The notes beneath the pieces were generated by a model, which was not told the origin of the DNA, searched no databases, and saw nothing but the letters and a program-made list of their open reading frames with translations. The translations under genes and the position numbers were made by a program. Below, piece after piece: positions 16,087 to 25,704 of a DNA stretch of 64,000 bases (the first letter of the stretch is position 1; each line of letters opens with the position of its first letter). Origin of the DNA: Niabella ginsenosidivorans (GTDB lineage Bacteria; Bacteroidota; Bacteroidia; Chitinophagales; Chitinophagaceae); NCBI RefSeq assembly GCF_001654455.1, contig NZ_CP015772.1, positions 4,960,001-5,024,000 of the forward strand. Reading direction: 5' to 3'.

Positions 16087-18018
16087 TCATTCCTCCTTTT
16101 TCCGGAACAACTGCGTAACGTTGTCAAACAGGTACTCATCATAATACACCCGCTGCTCATCCCGATTGGTTTCAATACGGAAGTCGGGAAGGCCATCGGC
16201 ATTGTAATCACCGGTCTGAAAGAGGGAATCAACAGCAGGATACTGCACACCCGTGATGATCTGCATGGGCTGCCGGGCGGCTTTATTTAGAATCCTGATA
16301 GCAACAATGGTATTGGTATCAGCTGCTTCAAAACGAAATAGCAGGGTTTCTGATTTTAGCTGTAATGAGAACCCGGGAAGCATCGCCTCTTTTCTGATCC
16401 AGCCTTTTATATCTTTTTGTGTATTACTTACAGCTTCTACATAATACCAAAGCGGGGTTTCTTTTCTTATGAAGGCATAGTCATCTTTTACGAGTTTCCC
16501 CACAGGCTTTTTTATATCCACCGGAAAGTTATAAACAGCGGAAGAATCAGCAAAAATGCGCCCGCTCGGATAAACCTCTTCAACCCAATTACCGTTTACC
16601 AGTTTCCCCGTTCTGTTTTCCGCAAAATACCCGCTAGCCATTTGCTCCCGGCTCCAATAGAATACTTTTTGAAGTGTATCCTTCACAAAAATATATTGCT
16701 CTCCGCCGTGGTATCCGGCCCCGCCCCGCCAGTCAGTGGAAATACATTTGCGTGCCGGATCAATTTCAACATTTGAAAGGTTTGATAACTGTTTATTATA
16801 CTCAAACTGACCGGAATGTGCATTATAAATATGATAATCGTGACTGATATTTGCGACATCGCTTATATAGCGCGCGCTAAGCCAAATATCGGGGTGCCCG
16901 TCAAAATTGCAATCCCGCACCTGAACCACATCAGCCGGATCCTGTTTGAAGAATGCCTTATTAAAAATAACCTGTCTTTTCCCGGTTCTTTTATTGATGA
17001 TTCTGATCGCTTCAATATTAGCAGGCTCATCACCCGGGCCAGCGGAAGTACAGGATATTTCAAACCGGAATTGCCTTGTCTGCTGTTTTTGCTTTATCCA
17101 CGGATTGGTTACAAGATCTTCTTTTTTTACCCATCCCGATTTTATTTGCAGCTTTGAATCGTTGGGCGGCAGGCCGGTATCCGGTATGTAATGCATTGCC
17201 GTATCGGGTTGAATGATGATCCTGTCTGCAAAAAGCCAATCTGCAGAATCCCTGCGTACGGCAATATATTCTCCCCGCCGGAAGCGGCTCATCACCGGAG
17301 TATGCGGCATTGTGCTTTTATACAACGGGATACCATCATGGTCAAAAGTGAATATCAGGTTCCGGTAGGGCGCACGCCGGTCATGCGGATAAAAAAAACT
17401 TTCTTCAAAGGTAAAGCGATTACCGTAACGGGAGGAACGGGAGGAAGAATCATAGCGTTGCAGCTGCCCGCGCAGCGGCGGAAGGACAATAAAGGCCAGC
17501 AGGTTGCTATAGCCGGTAAATGACCGTCCAAAGCGCCATTGCCCTTCAATATCCGGATGATCGGGAAAAGCCCCGTCCATGACGGGTTCAGGGGAAACGC
17601 AGTCTCCGGTTACCGGAAACGCCTGTGCAAACACCGGGACTCTGCGCCCGTTATAAAAACCGCCGGAGACAAGCTGCTTCAGTTTTTCTTTGCCGCTCTT
17701 GCTGACGGTATCGCGCAGCAGGGCGATCTTCATTATCCCGGTTGCCGTATCTATGGCGGCCAGCGCATAGCGCAGCCCATATTGCGCAATGCCTTTATGC
17801 GGTACCAGGTTTACTTCATAAAAACGGCCCGGATTTACCATATACCGTGTATAGTGTTCCATAGGGAAAATATTATCGGAAGTAGGGAACAGCCGATAAA
17901 TGCACGCACCCGGCAGCTGGGCCTGCATCATTGCCGGATGCGCTGTTATTATAGCTACAACAAACAGTATCCTGAGGCGATTACATTTTCGTTTTAATTT
18001 CTCGGATCGTTTTTTCAT
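16087..18018 (-). CDS. secreted XAC2610/FG-GAP-like protein
   Basis: About 643 aa from ATG 18018 (MKKRSEKLKRK). An ATG at 18072 would overlap the upstream gene and bury the signal segment LRILFVVAIITAHPAMMQAQ. The mature protein contains two XAC2610-type units, each with an Asp-rich NFDGHPD or NADGLPD motif: DCNFDGHPDIWLS mid-protein and GDYNADGLPDFRIE near the C-terminus. A Trp/Gly-rich segment, DWRGGAGYHGGEQYIF, lies between them. Such motifs resemble calcium-binding FG-GAP/VCBS loops. It is predicted to be periplasmic or surface-exposed. It is the last gene of the 13-gene minus-strand cluster. The function is unknown. Confidence 0.65.
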   Translation of the reverse strand: MKKRSEKLKRKCNRLRILFVVAIITAHPAMMQAQLPGACIYRLFPTSDNIFPMEHYTRYMVNPGRFYEVNLVPHKGIAQYGLRYALAAIDTATGIMKIALLRDTVSKSGKEKLKQLVSGGFYNGRRVPVFAQAFPVTGDCVSPEPVMDGAFPDHPDIEGQWRFGRSFTGYSNLLAFIVLPPLRGQLQRYDSSSRSSRYGNRFTFEESFFYPHDRRAPYRNLIFTFDHDGIPLYKSTMPHTPVMSRFRRGEYIAVRRDSADWLFADRIIIQPDTAMHYIPDTGLPPNDSKLQIKSGWVKKEDLVTNPWIKQKQQTRQFRFEISCTSAGPGDEPANIEAIRIINKRTGKRQVIFNKAFFKQDPADVVQVRDCNFDGHPDIWLSARYISDVANISHDYHIYNAHSGQFEYNKQLSNLSNVEIDPARKCISTDWRGGAGYHGGEQYIFVKDTLQKVFYWSREQMASGYFAENRTGKLVNGNWVEEVYPSGRIFADSSAVYNFPVDIKKPVGKLVKDDYAFIRKETPLWYYVEAVSNTQKDIKGWIRKEAMLPGFSLQLKSETLLFRFEAADTNTIVAIRILNKAARQPMQIITGVQYPAVDSLFQTGDYNADGLPDFRIETNRDEQRVYYDEYLFDNVTQLFRKKEE

Positions 18019-18058
18019 AAAGCGCCTTTTTATTATGATTGCACATTTCTTTAATAAA

Positions 18059-18865
18059 TTACTCTCCCCCAAAAGCCTTAACTAGTAATTTGTACTCATA
18101 AGAAAGCTGCGACAATGCGATCAGCCCCGTTATCACAAACAAAATGATGCGCATTTTTCTTTCTTTGAAAAGAAAGGGCAGTCCCATAAAAATAACCAGG
18201 GACAGCAGGGAGAAAAGATTCAGCAGGCTCATAAAGTTTTGCTGGATCTCTCTAAAGTGATGGTAGTCTTTATCAGCCATAGCGGAAAGTTTTTTGTCGG
18301 CCAGGGACCAAGCAACAACAGCAACACGGGAAATACCTTCTACAATGATGAGCAACAATAATAAGGTTTGGGTAGCATAGGCTTTTGTTTCGTGGTATAG
18401 TCGTTCTCCATACCTGTTTATACCCCGCGTTCCTTTTTGCAGCAAAACAATTGCAAATACAACCATGCCCGACAATAAAAAAATAATTGCCGTAAGGGCC
18501 CAGCCATAAAAGGCCGTTCTTTCCAGCCAGCCGGTCTTTTTTAATGCCTCAGCAAGGCATAAGTAAAAGGTTCCAACGGACACAACGGGTATTAAAAGAT
18601 ACCAGCCGCTTTTATTACTATCATGTAACCGCCGTATAGTAAGAGCCAGCCCCGGAACAAATACCGCCAGCGAATACATTGTATAAACCCACCCAATGAC
18701 CAGGCTCTGGCCATTACTTGTGAAGCTGGTTTTAAAAAGAACATCCAGCACAATGGCGATGATGGCAAAAAGAGCATTGAATAACGCGAAGAACCAATAT
18801 TCCGCTCTGCCGGCTCTTGCATTAAAATTTGCAAAATTTTTAAACGCAGATAAATACCCTTTCAT
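18059..18865 (-). CDS. DUF805 membrane protein with extended C-terminus
   Basis: 268-aa integral membrane protein. The N-terminal DUF805 domain shows its signature FANFNARAGRAEYWFFALF and, later, LALTIRRLHDSNKSGWYLL. Typical DUF805 proteins stop at 110-150 aa. Here a further hydrophobic region (about 155-265) adds roughly three helices, so it is a lineage-specific extension. It lies 56 bp after the upstream membrane-protein gene and 40 bp before the XAC2610-like gene. The function of DUF805 is unknown. Confidence 0.8.
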   Translation of the reverse strand: MKGYLSAFKNFANFNARAGRAEYWFFALFNALFAIIAIVLDVLFKTSFTSNGQSLVIGWVYTMYSLAVFVPGLALTIRRLHDSNKSGWYLLIPVVSVGTFYLCLAEALKKTGWLERTAFYGWALTAIIFLLSGMVVFAIVLLQKGTRGINRYGERLYHETKAYATQTLLLLLIIVEGISRVAVVAWSLADKKLSAMADKDYHHFREIQQNFMSLLNLFSLLSLVIFMGLPFLFKERKMRIILFVITGLIALSQLSYEYKLLVKAFGGE

Positions 18866-18921
18866 TTTTTAAAGTGTTTTGTGTTTTATAAACGGCTTTC
18901 CTGAAAACCCGTGGTTATTAA

Positions 18922-19974
18922 TCATACTACTGTTTCATCCTGTATGCGCTCTATATTTGTAATAAGCTGCACAGGAATGGCTTTTGTATTGTTATCAGCA
19001 AATGAAAAACGCACTTTTTCACCACAATGCGCTTTTGCCTCAAACCCCAATACATACCATCTACCTCCTATAATAATTAATGTGTAGTTAAGAGAATTAC
19101 GGGCGCTAACGCTATACCGGATAATTCCGGTTTGTGTAATAACACCGCTTACTTCCGTTTTCTGTTGCAGGGCACTCCTTCTTTTCCTGTCAGTACGGGC
19201 ATCCTGATGAATGACCAGGTACAAGATAACGCCGATCAACAGCAGAACAGCTGTAAGGGAGCCCCAGAGCTCAAGATCTCCATCAGCAGCAATAGAAGCA
19301 AAGACAAATAAGACCGCAAGGAAAATAGCGCCTCCCCTTTTGAATAACCGCACCATCCTGCCGGAGGTTGCCGCTAAAGAGCGCCGGTCATTATCAGTAA
19401 CCGGCTTTTGCAGTGCCTGCCCCGGAAAAGAAGGGCAGAGGGCTTTGAGCAATATATTCTTTCCATTGGGCAAGGTGAAAAAATGGAGCGCTATTTCTTC
19501 CCCGGGAATACAGTCAGATGTGCGGAAGTAATAACTGTCATACTTGAAAAATTTTTTACTCCCCAGCGGGATCCACACCCGTATTTTAAGATCCCCGATC
19601 TCATATTCATGATCCTGGTCTGCAATCCCTAACGCCCGTAGCCTGCCGGTAACCACTGTTTTGAAATTGCCCTTCAGCAAGCTACGGTAACAGGCACATT
19701 CCTGCCGGAGCACTTTCCGGCCGCTGCGGATAGAAAAGTATCCTATAACAAGCAGAAACAGCGCAGGCGGGTATAAGATAGCAAGGTCTTTGAGCAATGC
19801 CGCCATAAAAATAAAACCCAGCCCCATAACCAGCAGCAGGCTGCCACCCGTTACGGGCAACAAGCCACGATAGCGGTACGCAAAACCCATCAGCGCTGCT
19901 ATCAGCTCGCGGTCGTCCGCATCCGGCATCTGCTGGTTTTCCCCGCTTTCCGGTATATTTGTTAACGTTCCCAT
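18922..19974 (-). CDS. membrane protein, two TM pairs flanking soluble domains
   Basis: 350 aa with transmembrane helices near 36-60 and 66-85, a soluble middle domain (about 90-215), a second pair (about 225-265), and a C-terminal soluble domain (275-350; VSGVITQTGIIRYS, GRWYVLGFEAKAHCGEKVRFSF). The same architecture recurs in the protein encoded at 35516-36526, a distant paralogue. The start overlaps the end of the upstream WG-repeat gene by 13 bp, so the genes are co-transcribed. No family name was recognised. Confidence 0.65.
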   Translation of the reverse strand: MGTLTNIPESGENQQMPDADDRELIAALMGFAYRYRGLLPVTGGSLLLVMGLGFIFMAALLKDLAILYPPALFLLVIGYFSIRSGRKVLRQECACYRSLLKGNFKTVVTGRLRALGIADQDHEYEIGDLKIRVWIPLGSKKFFKYDSYYFRTSDCIPGEEIALHFFTLPNGKNILLKALCPSFPGQALQKPVTDNDRRSLAATSGRMVRLFKRGGAIFLAVLFVFASIAADGDLELWGSLTAVLLLIGVILYLVIHQDARTDRKRRSALQQKTEVSGVITQTGIIRYSVSARNSLNYTLIIIGGRWYVLGFEAKAHCGEKVRFSFADNNTKAIPVQLITNIERIQDETVV

Positions 19975-21833
19975 TTATATTCATTTCCCCGGATATCCAC
20001 ATAAAAATAATGCGCTTCCTGTTGGGCCTGCAGCAGGTGCGGCGTCTTTTCCCAAAGGTAATTGTACCGGAAGGGCACCAATATATGGCCTCCGGTACCC
20101 AGCACGCCGTAGTTTTTACCTCTGCGGCAGGAAAGATAACCGTAGTTGTATTCCATTTTTGTATAAGCAGCATCGGTAAGGGGCTTGCCGGCCGTTGTTA
20201 GTAACTGGTAAAAATAATCATTGTCTTTTCTTTTGGCTACAATAATAAAGTGGTCATAAATTCTGATGATATCATATTCCGGCGGAATGATTACCCCGGT
20301 TTTAATATTAAAGACCCCGTTATGCTGCCTTGCCGTGTCTTCTGTTTGCACCCAGCCCAGCTGAAAATCTTCTTTCCGTACAGATACAAAGCCATAATCA
20401 AAGGGGATCAGCATTTGCCCGTTCCGGTCAAATAAAGCCCAGCGATTTTCTTTTTCAACCGTGTAAAAAACAGCATCAGTAGAATCGGTCTCTTTGGTAT
20501 TAAAGATGGTATTATACTCCGCAGGGATGATCGTTCTTCCCAGCGTATCAATTATCCCGCTTTTCCCATTGGTGTAAACTCCGGCCCGGCCGTCAGTGAA
20601 ATAAAAATAATGATCATATTTAAATGCTATTACCGGTTTGCCGGAGATCGTTGTCATTCCGTATTTCCCCCCCTTCTGCGCCAGGAAACAATGCTGTGCC
20701 GGCATATAATCCAGGCTTGTATAAGTAAATGGAAGCAACACCCTGTTCTGCAGATCAAGAACTCCATATAAACCGCTTTGGGCATCCTGCGCTTTTATAT
20801 ACTGCGTGCCTGTAAAAAAATCCAGGCTTGCATATTGCACTGGAACAATCGTTGCCCCCTGGTTATTCTTCAGTCCGTATAATCCCCCCTGCTGTATGAT
20901 CGTGCATCCGTTTAAATACCGGGTTCCCGGAGCGGCCATTTTGTGACCGGTATAGAGGTTCATATAAAAATCCCGGCCGTTATAATCATACTTTACAGTG
21001 CTGTCGTTTATAATGACGGGTGTATGGTCTGCATTAAAAACAGTGATTGTTCTTCCTTCATAATTCATTAAGGCCACTTCCAGCTCCGCTGCCTGTTCAG
21101 ACCGGGCAGCATCCGTTAAAACGTCGGCAAGATCCCTGACATTTTTTATAGCGATCGCCAGGATGCGCCGGGCTTTGGGCTGGTATTGTACTTCTAAAAA
21201 AAGAGGCGGCGCCAGTATTTTTCCATCCCAGGTACAAAGCCCGTTATGCAATTCGTCTCCCTTTTGTATATCAAAAAGATGCTGCTCCCTATCCACATTT
21301 GTAATGGTACATCCCCCAGGTGCAGTATACTTTTTATCCCCGGCAAAAAAAATGTTATGGTCGGCAAGGAAATGATCCCGGTCATAAAAATAAAACTCGC
21401 TGTATTGCCCCGGAGGCACGATCCATTGGCCGTCCGGCAAAGAAAGAATACCGGTTTTGCCCTCTTGGGTGATCACTTCTTTTAATCCGGGTATCGGTTC
21501 ACTGCCATCTATACTTCCATATTTTCCCTTTTCAAATACTTCCGTAAACTGCGGCGCAAAAAGCACTTTTCCTGTAGTATCGATCCAGCCGGAGAGCAGG
21601 CGGGTGTCCGGTTGGGTAGCTGCTGGATTACACAGATACACCTGCGCAATTCCTCCTTCAAACAACCCGGCATCATCGTATTCAGGGGCGATCACGATCT
21701 TCCGGGTGGCTGCATTCATATAACCCCATTTGCCCTGCGGATTGCAAACGGGAATAAGGTTTTCGTTCAGCTGGTTTTGGGCTTGTGTCATCATTGCGGA
21801 TAACAGGAATGGGAGTATCAGGTCTATTTTCAT
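19962..21833 (-). CDS. secreted WG-repeat protein (623 aa)
   Basis: Signal peptide MKIDLILPFLLSAMMTQAQ, followed by about twelve WG-type repeats, each of the form 'GKWGYMN...KIVIAPEYDDAGLFEGGIAQV'. Examples are GLYGLKNNQGATIVPVQY, GLYGVLDLQNRVLLPFTY, GKYGMTTISGKPVIAFKY and GKSGIIDTLGRTIIPAEY. WG repeats fold into beta-propeller-like structures and are poorly characterised. It is predicted to be periplasmic or outer-surface. Its ATG overlaps the stop of the DUF3298 gene (4 bp), and its 3' end overlaps the next gene by 13 bp. Confidence 0.85.
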   Translation of the reverse strand: MKIDLILPFLLSAMMTQAQNQLNENLIPVCNPQGKWGYMNAATRKIVIAPEYDDAGLFEGGIAQVYLCNPAATQPDTRLLSGWIDTTGKVLFAPQFTEVFEKGKYGSIDGSEPIPGLKEVITQEGKTGILSLPDGQWIVPPGQYSEFYFYDRDHFLADHNIFFAGDKKYTAPGGCTITNVDREQHLFDIQKGDELHNGLCTWDGKILAPPLFLEVQYQPKARRILAIAIKNVRDLADVLTDAARSEQAAELEVALMNYEGRTITVFNADHTPVIINDSTVKYDYNGRDFYMNLYTGHKMAAPGTRYLNGCTIIQQGGLYGLKNNQGATIVPVQYASLDFFTGTQYIKAQDAQSGLYGVLDLQNRVLLPFTYTSLDYMPAQHCFLAQKGGKYGMTTISGKPVIAFKYDHYFYFTDGRAGVYTNGKSGIIDTLGRTIIPAEYNTIFNTKETDSTDAVFYTVEKENRWALFDRNGQMLIPFDYGFVSVRKEDFQLGWVQTEDTARQHNGVFNIKTGVIIPPEYDIIRIYDHFIIVAKRKDNDYFYQLLTTAGKPLTDAAYTKMEYNYGYLSCRRGKNYGVLGTGGHILVPFRYNYLWEKTPHLLQAQQEAHYFYVDIRGNEYKWER

Positions 21834-22969
21834 TTTTTACCGGTTAATAATTTCATGCGATCTGTAAATACAGGATCAAGATAGCGCTTCAGCTTTTCGT
21901 AGGGGATCAGCACCGTGATCTCGCCTTCCGCATAAGCGGCCACCTCGTACGGACTGTAAGCAAAGCCCAGCCCCTTGTCTGTAAAATAAAAATTGGAATT
22001 GGGTGGCAGCCGGTCTTCCAATAAGATCTTGCCAAGTGAATCAGTGGAACCCAAACCGTAATCTTCACGGAACTGTGCCTCCAGCAGGCCCCGCAGCGTG
22101 GCGGAATCTGCGCTGACGATATCACTTAACCGCATCCGTTTTTGCTGCTGTACATCAAAGCAGTCGTAATCCACAGCATAGTTGCCATGCGCACCGCCGG
22201 AATATTCGCTCAGGTTGTCCTGCAGCACCACATAACCATTGCCGTTATAAGCTACCGAAAGCTGTTGCGTATTTTCCCAGTTCATACTGGCGTTGTACGG
22301 TTCTTCCTTCAATCCCTCCATATTGTCCCGGTAATTAGCCACATACTCTTTTACCTGCGCCTTCAGCCCTGCATCAATTGATGCGCCGTCTTTCCAGCCC
22401 ATGAATGTTTTTATTTCTTCGTTGAGCCAGGTGGCTGCATCACCGTTCCCGGATGCCGTAAGGTAGACTGCCGTGATCTCGTACTGAGGCGTGGAATCCT
22501 TACCCGGGAAGGCATCAAACACCTTGTTGTAGGTGTGTACGTCAAAAGCGTAGGCCCCACCGGAATAATCTTCTTTCAGCTTAATGGGGTAGTTTTTAGT
22601 TTGCCGGGCATTGGTCCAGGTGCCGGTAAGCCGCCCGTTCTCAAAACGGCATTTCCAGCCGGGAAACTGTTTCCCCGTTTCCATAGTTGTATCACCTTCC
22701 AGGAATAAAAGACTATCAGCATCAGCTGCGGGCGTATAGTAAAGCCCGATCGGCTCCCGGTGGCGGTTATAAGCATACCAGGCCGTAACCTCGCTGCCGG
22801 TGCGTTGTATATACGCCGTTACCGGCTGCCCGGCAACCGTGCCGGTAAAACGTTTGTAATATTGCTGCGACAGGTGATTGTCTTGCGCGAAAACAGCCGG
22901 GCTTACTACCAACAGGGCAATACCGGTAAAGATCGGGCGCAATTGCGGGATATGATAAAATCCTTTCAT
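21830..22969 (-). CDS. exported DUF3298/DUF4163 (RsiV-like) protein
   Basis: 379 aa with an N-terminal signal (IFTGIALLVVSPAVFAQ). Residues 30-130 form a Bacteroidota-specific module (GTVAGQPVTAYIQ ... LTGTWTNARQTKNYPIKL) also recognisable in the protein at 25705-26562. The C-terminal half has the DUF4163 strand region and then DUF3298 (YSGGAHGNYAVDYDCFD, MRLSDIV, LPPNSNFYFTDKGLGFAYSPYEVAAYAEG, ITVLIPYEKL). This is the fold of the lysozyme-sensing RsiV and similar envelope proteins. It is translationally coupled to the WG-repeat gene downstream. A ligand-binding envelope role is inference. Confidence 0.8.
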   Translation of the reverse strand: MKGFYHIPQLRPIFTGIALLVVSPAVFAQDNHLSQQYYKRFTGTVAGQPVTAYIQRTGSEVTAWYAYNRHREPIGLYYTPAADADSLLFLEGDTTMETGKQFPGWKCRFENGRLTGTWTNARQTKNYPIKLKEDYSGGAYAFDVHTYNKVFDAFPGKDSTPQYEITAVYLTASGNGDAATWLNEEIKTFMGWKDGASIDAGLKAQVKEYVANYRDNMEGLKEEPYNASMNWENTQQLSVAYNGNGYVVLQDNLSEYSGGAHGNYAVDYDCFDVQQQKRMRLSDIVSADSATLRGLLEAQFREDYGLGSTDSLGKILLEDRLPPNSNFYFTDKGLGFAYSPYEVAAYAEGEITVLIPYEKLKRYLDPVFTDRMKLLTGKK

Positions 22970-22976
22970 TGTTTAT

Positions 22977-23681
22977 TTACAGTAATGAGTCAACCAGCTT
23001 AAAAGATAACAAGGTATCGGGCATTGTTGATAAGAATGAAACAATTACATGTTTGCCAACATTTTTTTCCGTAGGTAACACGTACCCTGCATTGTGTAAT
23101 TGCAGTATTTTTAAATTATCTAATGAAAAGTCAATACAAAGGCTTCCGTCATCAATCGAAAACAGGGTATGTATATTAGAATATCTTACACTATTGCTCA
23201 TATCCTGTTTATAACATTTTGTAAGAATCCCGTCAAACACCACCTTTACATTATCTGTTTTCAATACGTTTTTGTAGGTGCTATAACCAGAATATTTACA
23301 GAGGAAAACAATAGCCAGTACAAACAAAAGAAAAGCGTTTGTTATCAATAAATATTTTTCATGAAGAAGAACTGATATCATCAGCGTAACCGGTATCGTA
23401 GCAATTTCAAATATACTCTTAAACTTTTCTGATTTTAATCCGAGCCAAATGGGTAAACCGAAGCCTGCTGCACCAGAAAAGATGAAGAAAACGATACTCC
23501 AAAACGTGGAGACCTTTGCTCCAGAAAGCAGGAAGGTGCTGACCGAACCTATTATGGTCAGTAATAAACATACCATGGAGATAAGAAAGACGCCAGTTTT
23601 CAGGCTAAACGCCTGAGTGCGGATGTACCCTTTCAGAAATGTTTGAAGATCTTCCTGCGTAACAGGTTCCTTTCGAATCAT
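22977..23681 (-). CDS. membrane protein, unknown (234 aa)
   Basis: Four predicted transmembrane helices (about 31-53, 60-82, 92-108, 112-130) followed by a soluble C-terminal domain of about 95 residues (KVVFDGILTKCYKQ, SLCIDFSLDNLKILQLHNAGYVLPTEKN, VIVSFLSTMPDTLLSFKL). The C-domain layout resembles the tails of the 350- and 336-aa membrane proteins in this window, so it may share their origin. It is packed 7 bp before the DUF3298 gene and 4 bp after the WG-repeat gene. No family was recognised. Confidence 0.6.
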   Translation of the reverse strand: MIRKEPVTQEDLQTFLKGYIRTQAFSLKTGVFLISMVCLLLTIIGSVSTFLLSGAKVSTFWSIVFFIFSGAAGFGLPIWLGLKSEKFKSIFEIATIPVTLMISVLLHEKYLLITNAFLLFVLAIVFLCKYSGYSTYKNVLKTDNVKVVFDGILTKCYKQDMSNSVRYSNIHTLFSIDDGSLCIDFSLDNLKILQLHNAGYVLPTEKNVGKHVIVSFLSTMPDTLLSFKLVDSLL

Positions 23682-23685
23682 ATTA

Positions 23686-24927
23686 CTAATGGTGTATGTT
23701 TAACGGATTCCGGATAACGCCTGCTTTTCCCTGCGGGGTCATCACCACGGCAAACCCTTCATGAAAATCCCCGGCTGATTGGAATTGCGGGCGGATAACT
23801 ACGCGCCCCTTTGCATTTATATAGCCCCAAAGATCACCGATCTTCACTGCTATCAACCCCTCATGAAAACCCAGGTTGGAATCATATAAAATGCCATACG
23901 GCGTTTCTAAAGAAAATCTGGCGATGGTTCTTCCTAGGGTATCCAAGGTGATCAGGTAGCCGTCTTTATTCCACTTGCTTTTATCGCCATCCACCTGCAC
24001 CACGGATACGCCATCGCAAAAGGGCAGCGGCTTGTTGCGGTACTTAGGAGCTACTACCACCTGGCCATGCGTATTCATGATGCCCCAGTTGCTGCTATCG
24101 GCAGTTTCCAGGAGAAACGATATTAAGCCGTTAGAAAAGTTCCCGTTTAGATCCAAAGTAACATTGCTGTCTGGCCGACAGATGGTTTTTCCGTCTAGAT
24201 CAATCAGCCGGTAGCGGTATTGTGGCGGGCCGGGTGGCAGACGGTTATACAGCCGGCTCAGCGTATCATCATCTTCCATCACAGGGGCAGGTATTGTATC
24301 GGCCACCGCGGCCACGCCATCGGTAAAATCACAGGCATAGTCAACCCGGGCCGGGATGACGAACTGCCCCAAAGTATCGCGGTAACCATAATGGCCGTTC
24401 TCATCCCGGTACAGTACCCGTCCGCAGGCAAAAGCCGGTGGTTCAACGTCCTCCATTTCCTGTTCCTGCTGCAGATTGATCACCGGCATCTCGGTAATGA
24501 CCCAATCATCGCCAATTACGGTTTTGCCCTCCCTGTTGATGTATTTCCAAATACCATCCTGCTGCACGGCGGCGCGGTTACAGGAAAAATCTTCCACTTC
24601 ATCATATTGGTACGGGATCACCAGTTCCCCGGCTTTATTGATAAAGCCATAAAGTGTTTTGCCATTTATTTTTTTATACACCCATGCAAGGCCATTATGA
24701 AAATTGCCGGCATCGTCAAAGGGCTCCTTCCAGGACTTTACCCTGCCGGAGGTATCTATAAAACTTACACTCCGGCTATCCCGGAAATCTACATGGGCCA
24801 GCCCTTCAGAAAAACGGCCGATGCTGTTGAACGAATCTCCGGGCGGCACCAGCCAGGCCGGTTCCTGCGCCAGGCAATAGTTCGCACAAAACAACAGCGT
24901 CAAACCAGAAAAAAACAGATATCTCAT
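23686..24927 (-). CDS. secreted WG-repeat protein (413 aa)
   Basis: Signal peptide ending in NYCLAQ (residue 21), then seven or so WG repeats, for example GLAWVYKKINGKTLYGFINKAG, GIWKYINREGKTVIGDDW, GHYGYRDTLGQFVIPARVDY and DLWGYINAKGRVVIRPQFQSAGDF. An acidic insertion lies near residues 155-165 and 215-225. It is predicted to be exported. It is the second of three WG-repeat proteins in this operon, each followed by a different membrane or secreted protein. Confidence 0.85.
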   Translation of the reverse strand: MRYLFFSGLTLLFCANYCLAQEPAWLVPPGDSFNSIGRFSEGLAHVDFRDSRSVSFIDTSGRVKSWKEPFDDAGNFHNGLAWVYKKINGKTLYGFINKAGELVIPYQYDEVEDFSCNRAAVQQDGIWKYINREGKTVIGDDWVITEMPVINLQQEQEMEDVEPPAFACGRVLYRDENGHYGYRDTLGQFVIPARVDYACDFTDGVAAVADTIPAPVMEDDDTLSRLYNRLPPGPPQYRYRLIDLDGKTICRPDSNVTLDLNGNFSNGLISFLLETADSSNWGIMNTHGQVVVAPKYRNKPLPFCDGVSVVQVDGDKSKWNKDGYLITLDTLGRTIARFSLETPYGILYDSNLGFHEGLIAVKIGDLWGYINAKGRVVIRPQFQSAGDFHEGFAVVMTPQGKAGVIRNPLNIHH

Positions 24928-24956
24928 AAATTATAGCATTGTTATTTTAATCGTGT

Positions 24957-25667
24957 TCAATAATATTCAAATTTGTACCTGCGCATTTCGAGCTTATTGT
25001 CCTTGCCTGTATGGGTAAGAACAGTCTTTTGCGGATTGCCATATCTGTCAAAACCACTGTAAATGATGGCTGTCTTTTTCTTTGCCCCGTTATCAAGATC
25101 AGAGAAGCTGCAAATTGCTGTATGGTAAAAACCGCTATTGTCTTTTTCACATATTTCATTAGATTGAGTGAGTACAGGCTTTTTATTTTGATCCAATACC
25201 GTGATCTGTGTTTTATAAACCCGGTAATCTTTGTCAAGATGAAATTCCTGAAAGGTTGTTTGCCCCCCGGTTTTACTGGTAAGATTTGTTTTATAGGTGC
25301 TGTCATTTAACACCATCCGCTGAACAGTATCCGTTTCCCCGGAAGTATAATTATAAACGACCTCTGATCGCCTGCCATTTCTGTATGTTATCGTGGTTTT
25401 CTGCTTTTTTATTAACTCGTCTTCAGGGCCGGAACCTGTAAATGATAAAACAGAATCAGTATTTCCCTGCTTATTAAAATAAAAGATCTCTTCATCATAC
25501 AATACAGCGCTGTCCTTATTTAAGGAAGCAGGCACATTCCAATAGTTATAAATGGTTGCCTTTCTTAGATTTCCTTTTAACCCGTATTCCTGTAAATCCG
25601 TATGCTGCTGCGCGCTGCATATATAACCGGGGGCGAATAAACAAAATATAAAATATTTTAATTCCAT
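24957..25667 (-). CDS. secreted protein, paralogue of the 27338-28054 product
   Basis: 236 aa with a signal peptide (KYFIFCLFAPGYICSAQQ). The body is made of beta-strand-like units: YGLKGNLRKATIYNYWN, KQGNTDSVLSF, KTTITYRNGRRSEVVYNYTSGETDT and GFDRYGNPQKTVLTHTGKDNKLEMRRYKFEYY. The pattern resembles YD/RHS-like or MORN-type short repeats without being assignable. The product at 27338-28054 aligns throughout (LQGAGYKGNVKTITIYSYSE, TDTTKQILINDSIYKTS), so this is a local duplication. The function is unknown. Confidence 0.6.
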   Translation of the reverse strand: MELKYFIFCLFAPGYICSAQQHTDLQEYGLKGNLRKATIYNYWNVPASLNKDSAVLYDEEIFYFNKQGNTDSVLSFTGSGPEDELIKKQKTTITYRNGRRSEVVYNYTSGETDTVQRMVLNDSTYKTNLTSKTGGQTTFQEFHLDKDYRVYKTQITVLDQNKKPVLTQSNEICEKDNSGFYHTAICSFSDLDNGAKKKTAIIYSGFDRYGNPQKTVLTHTGKDNKLEMRRYKFEYY

Positions 25668-25704
25668 AAATGATCAAAGATGATACAAGAGCCTCTTCTG
25701 CTTA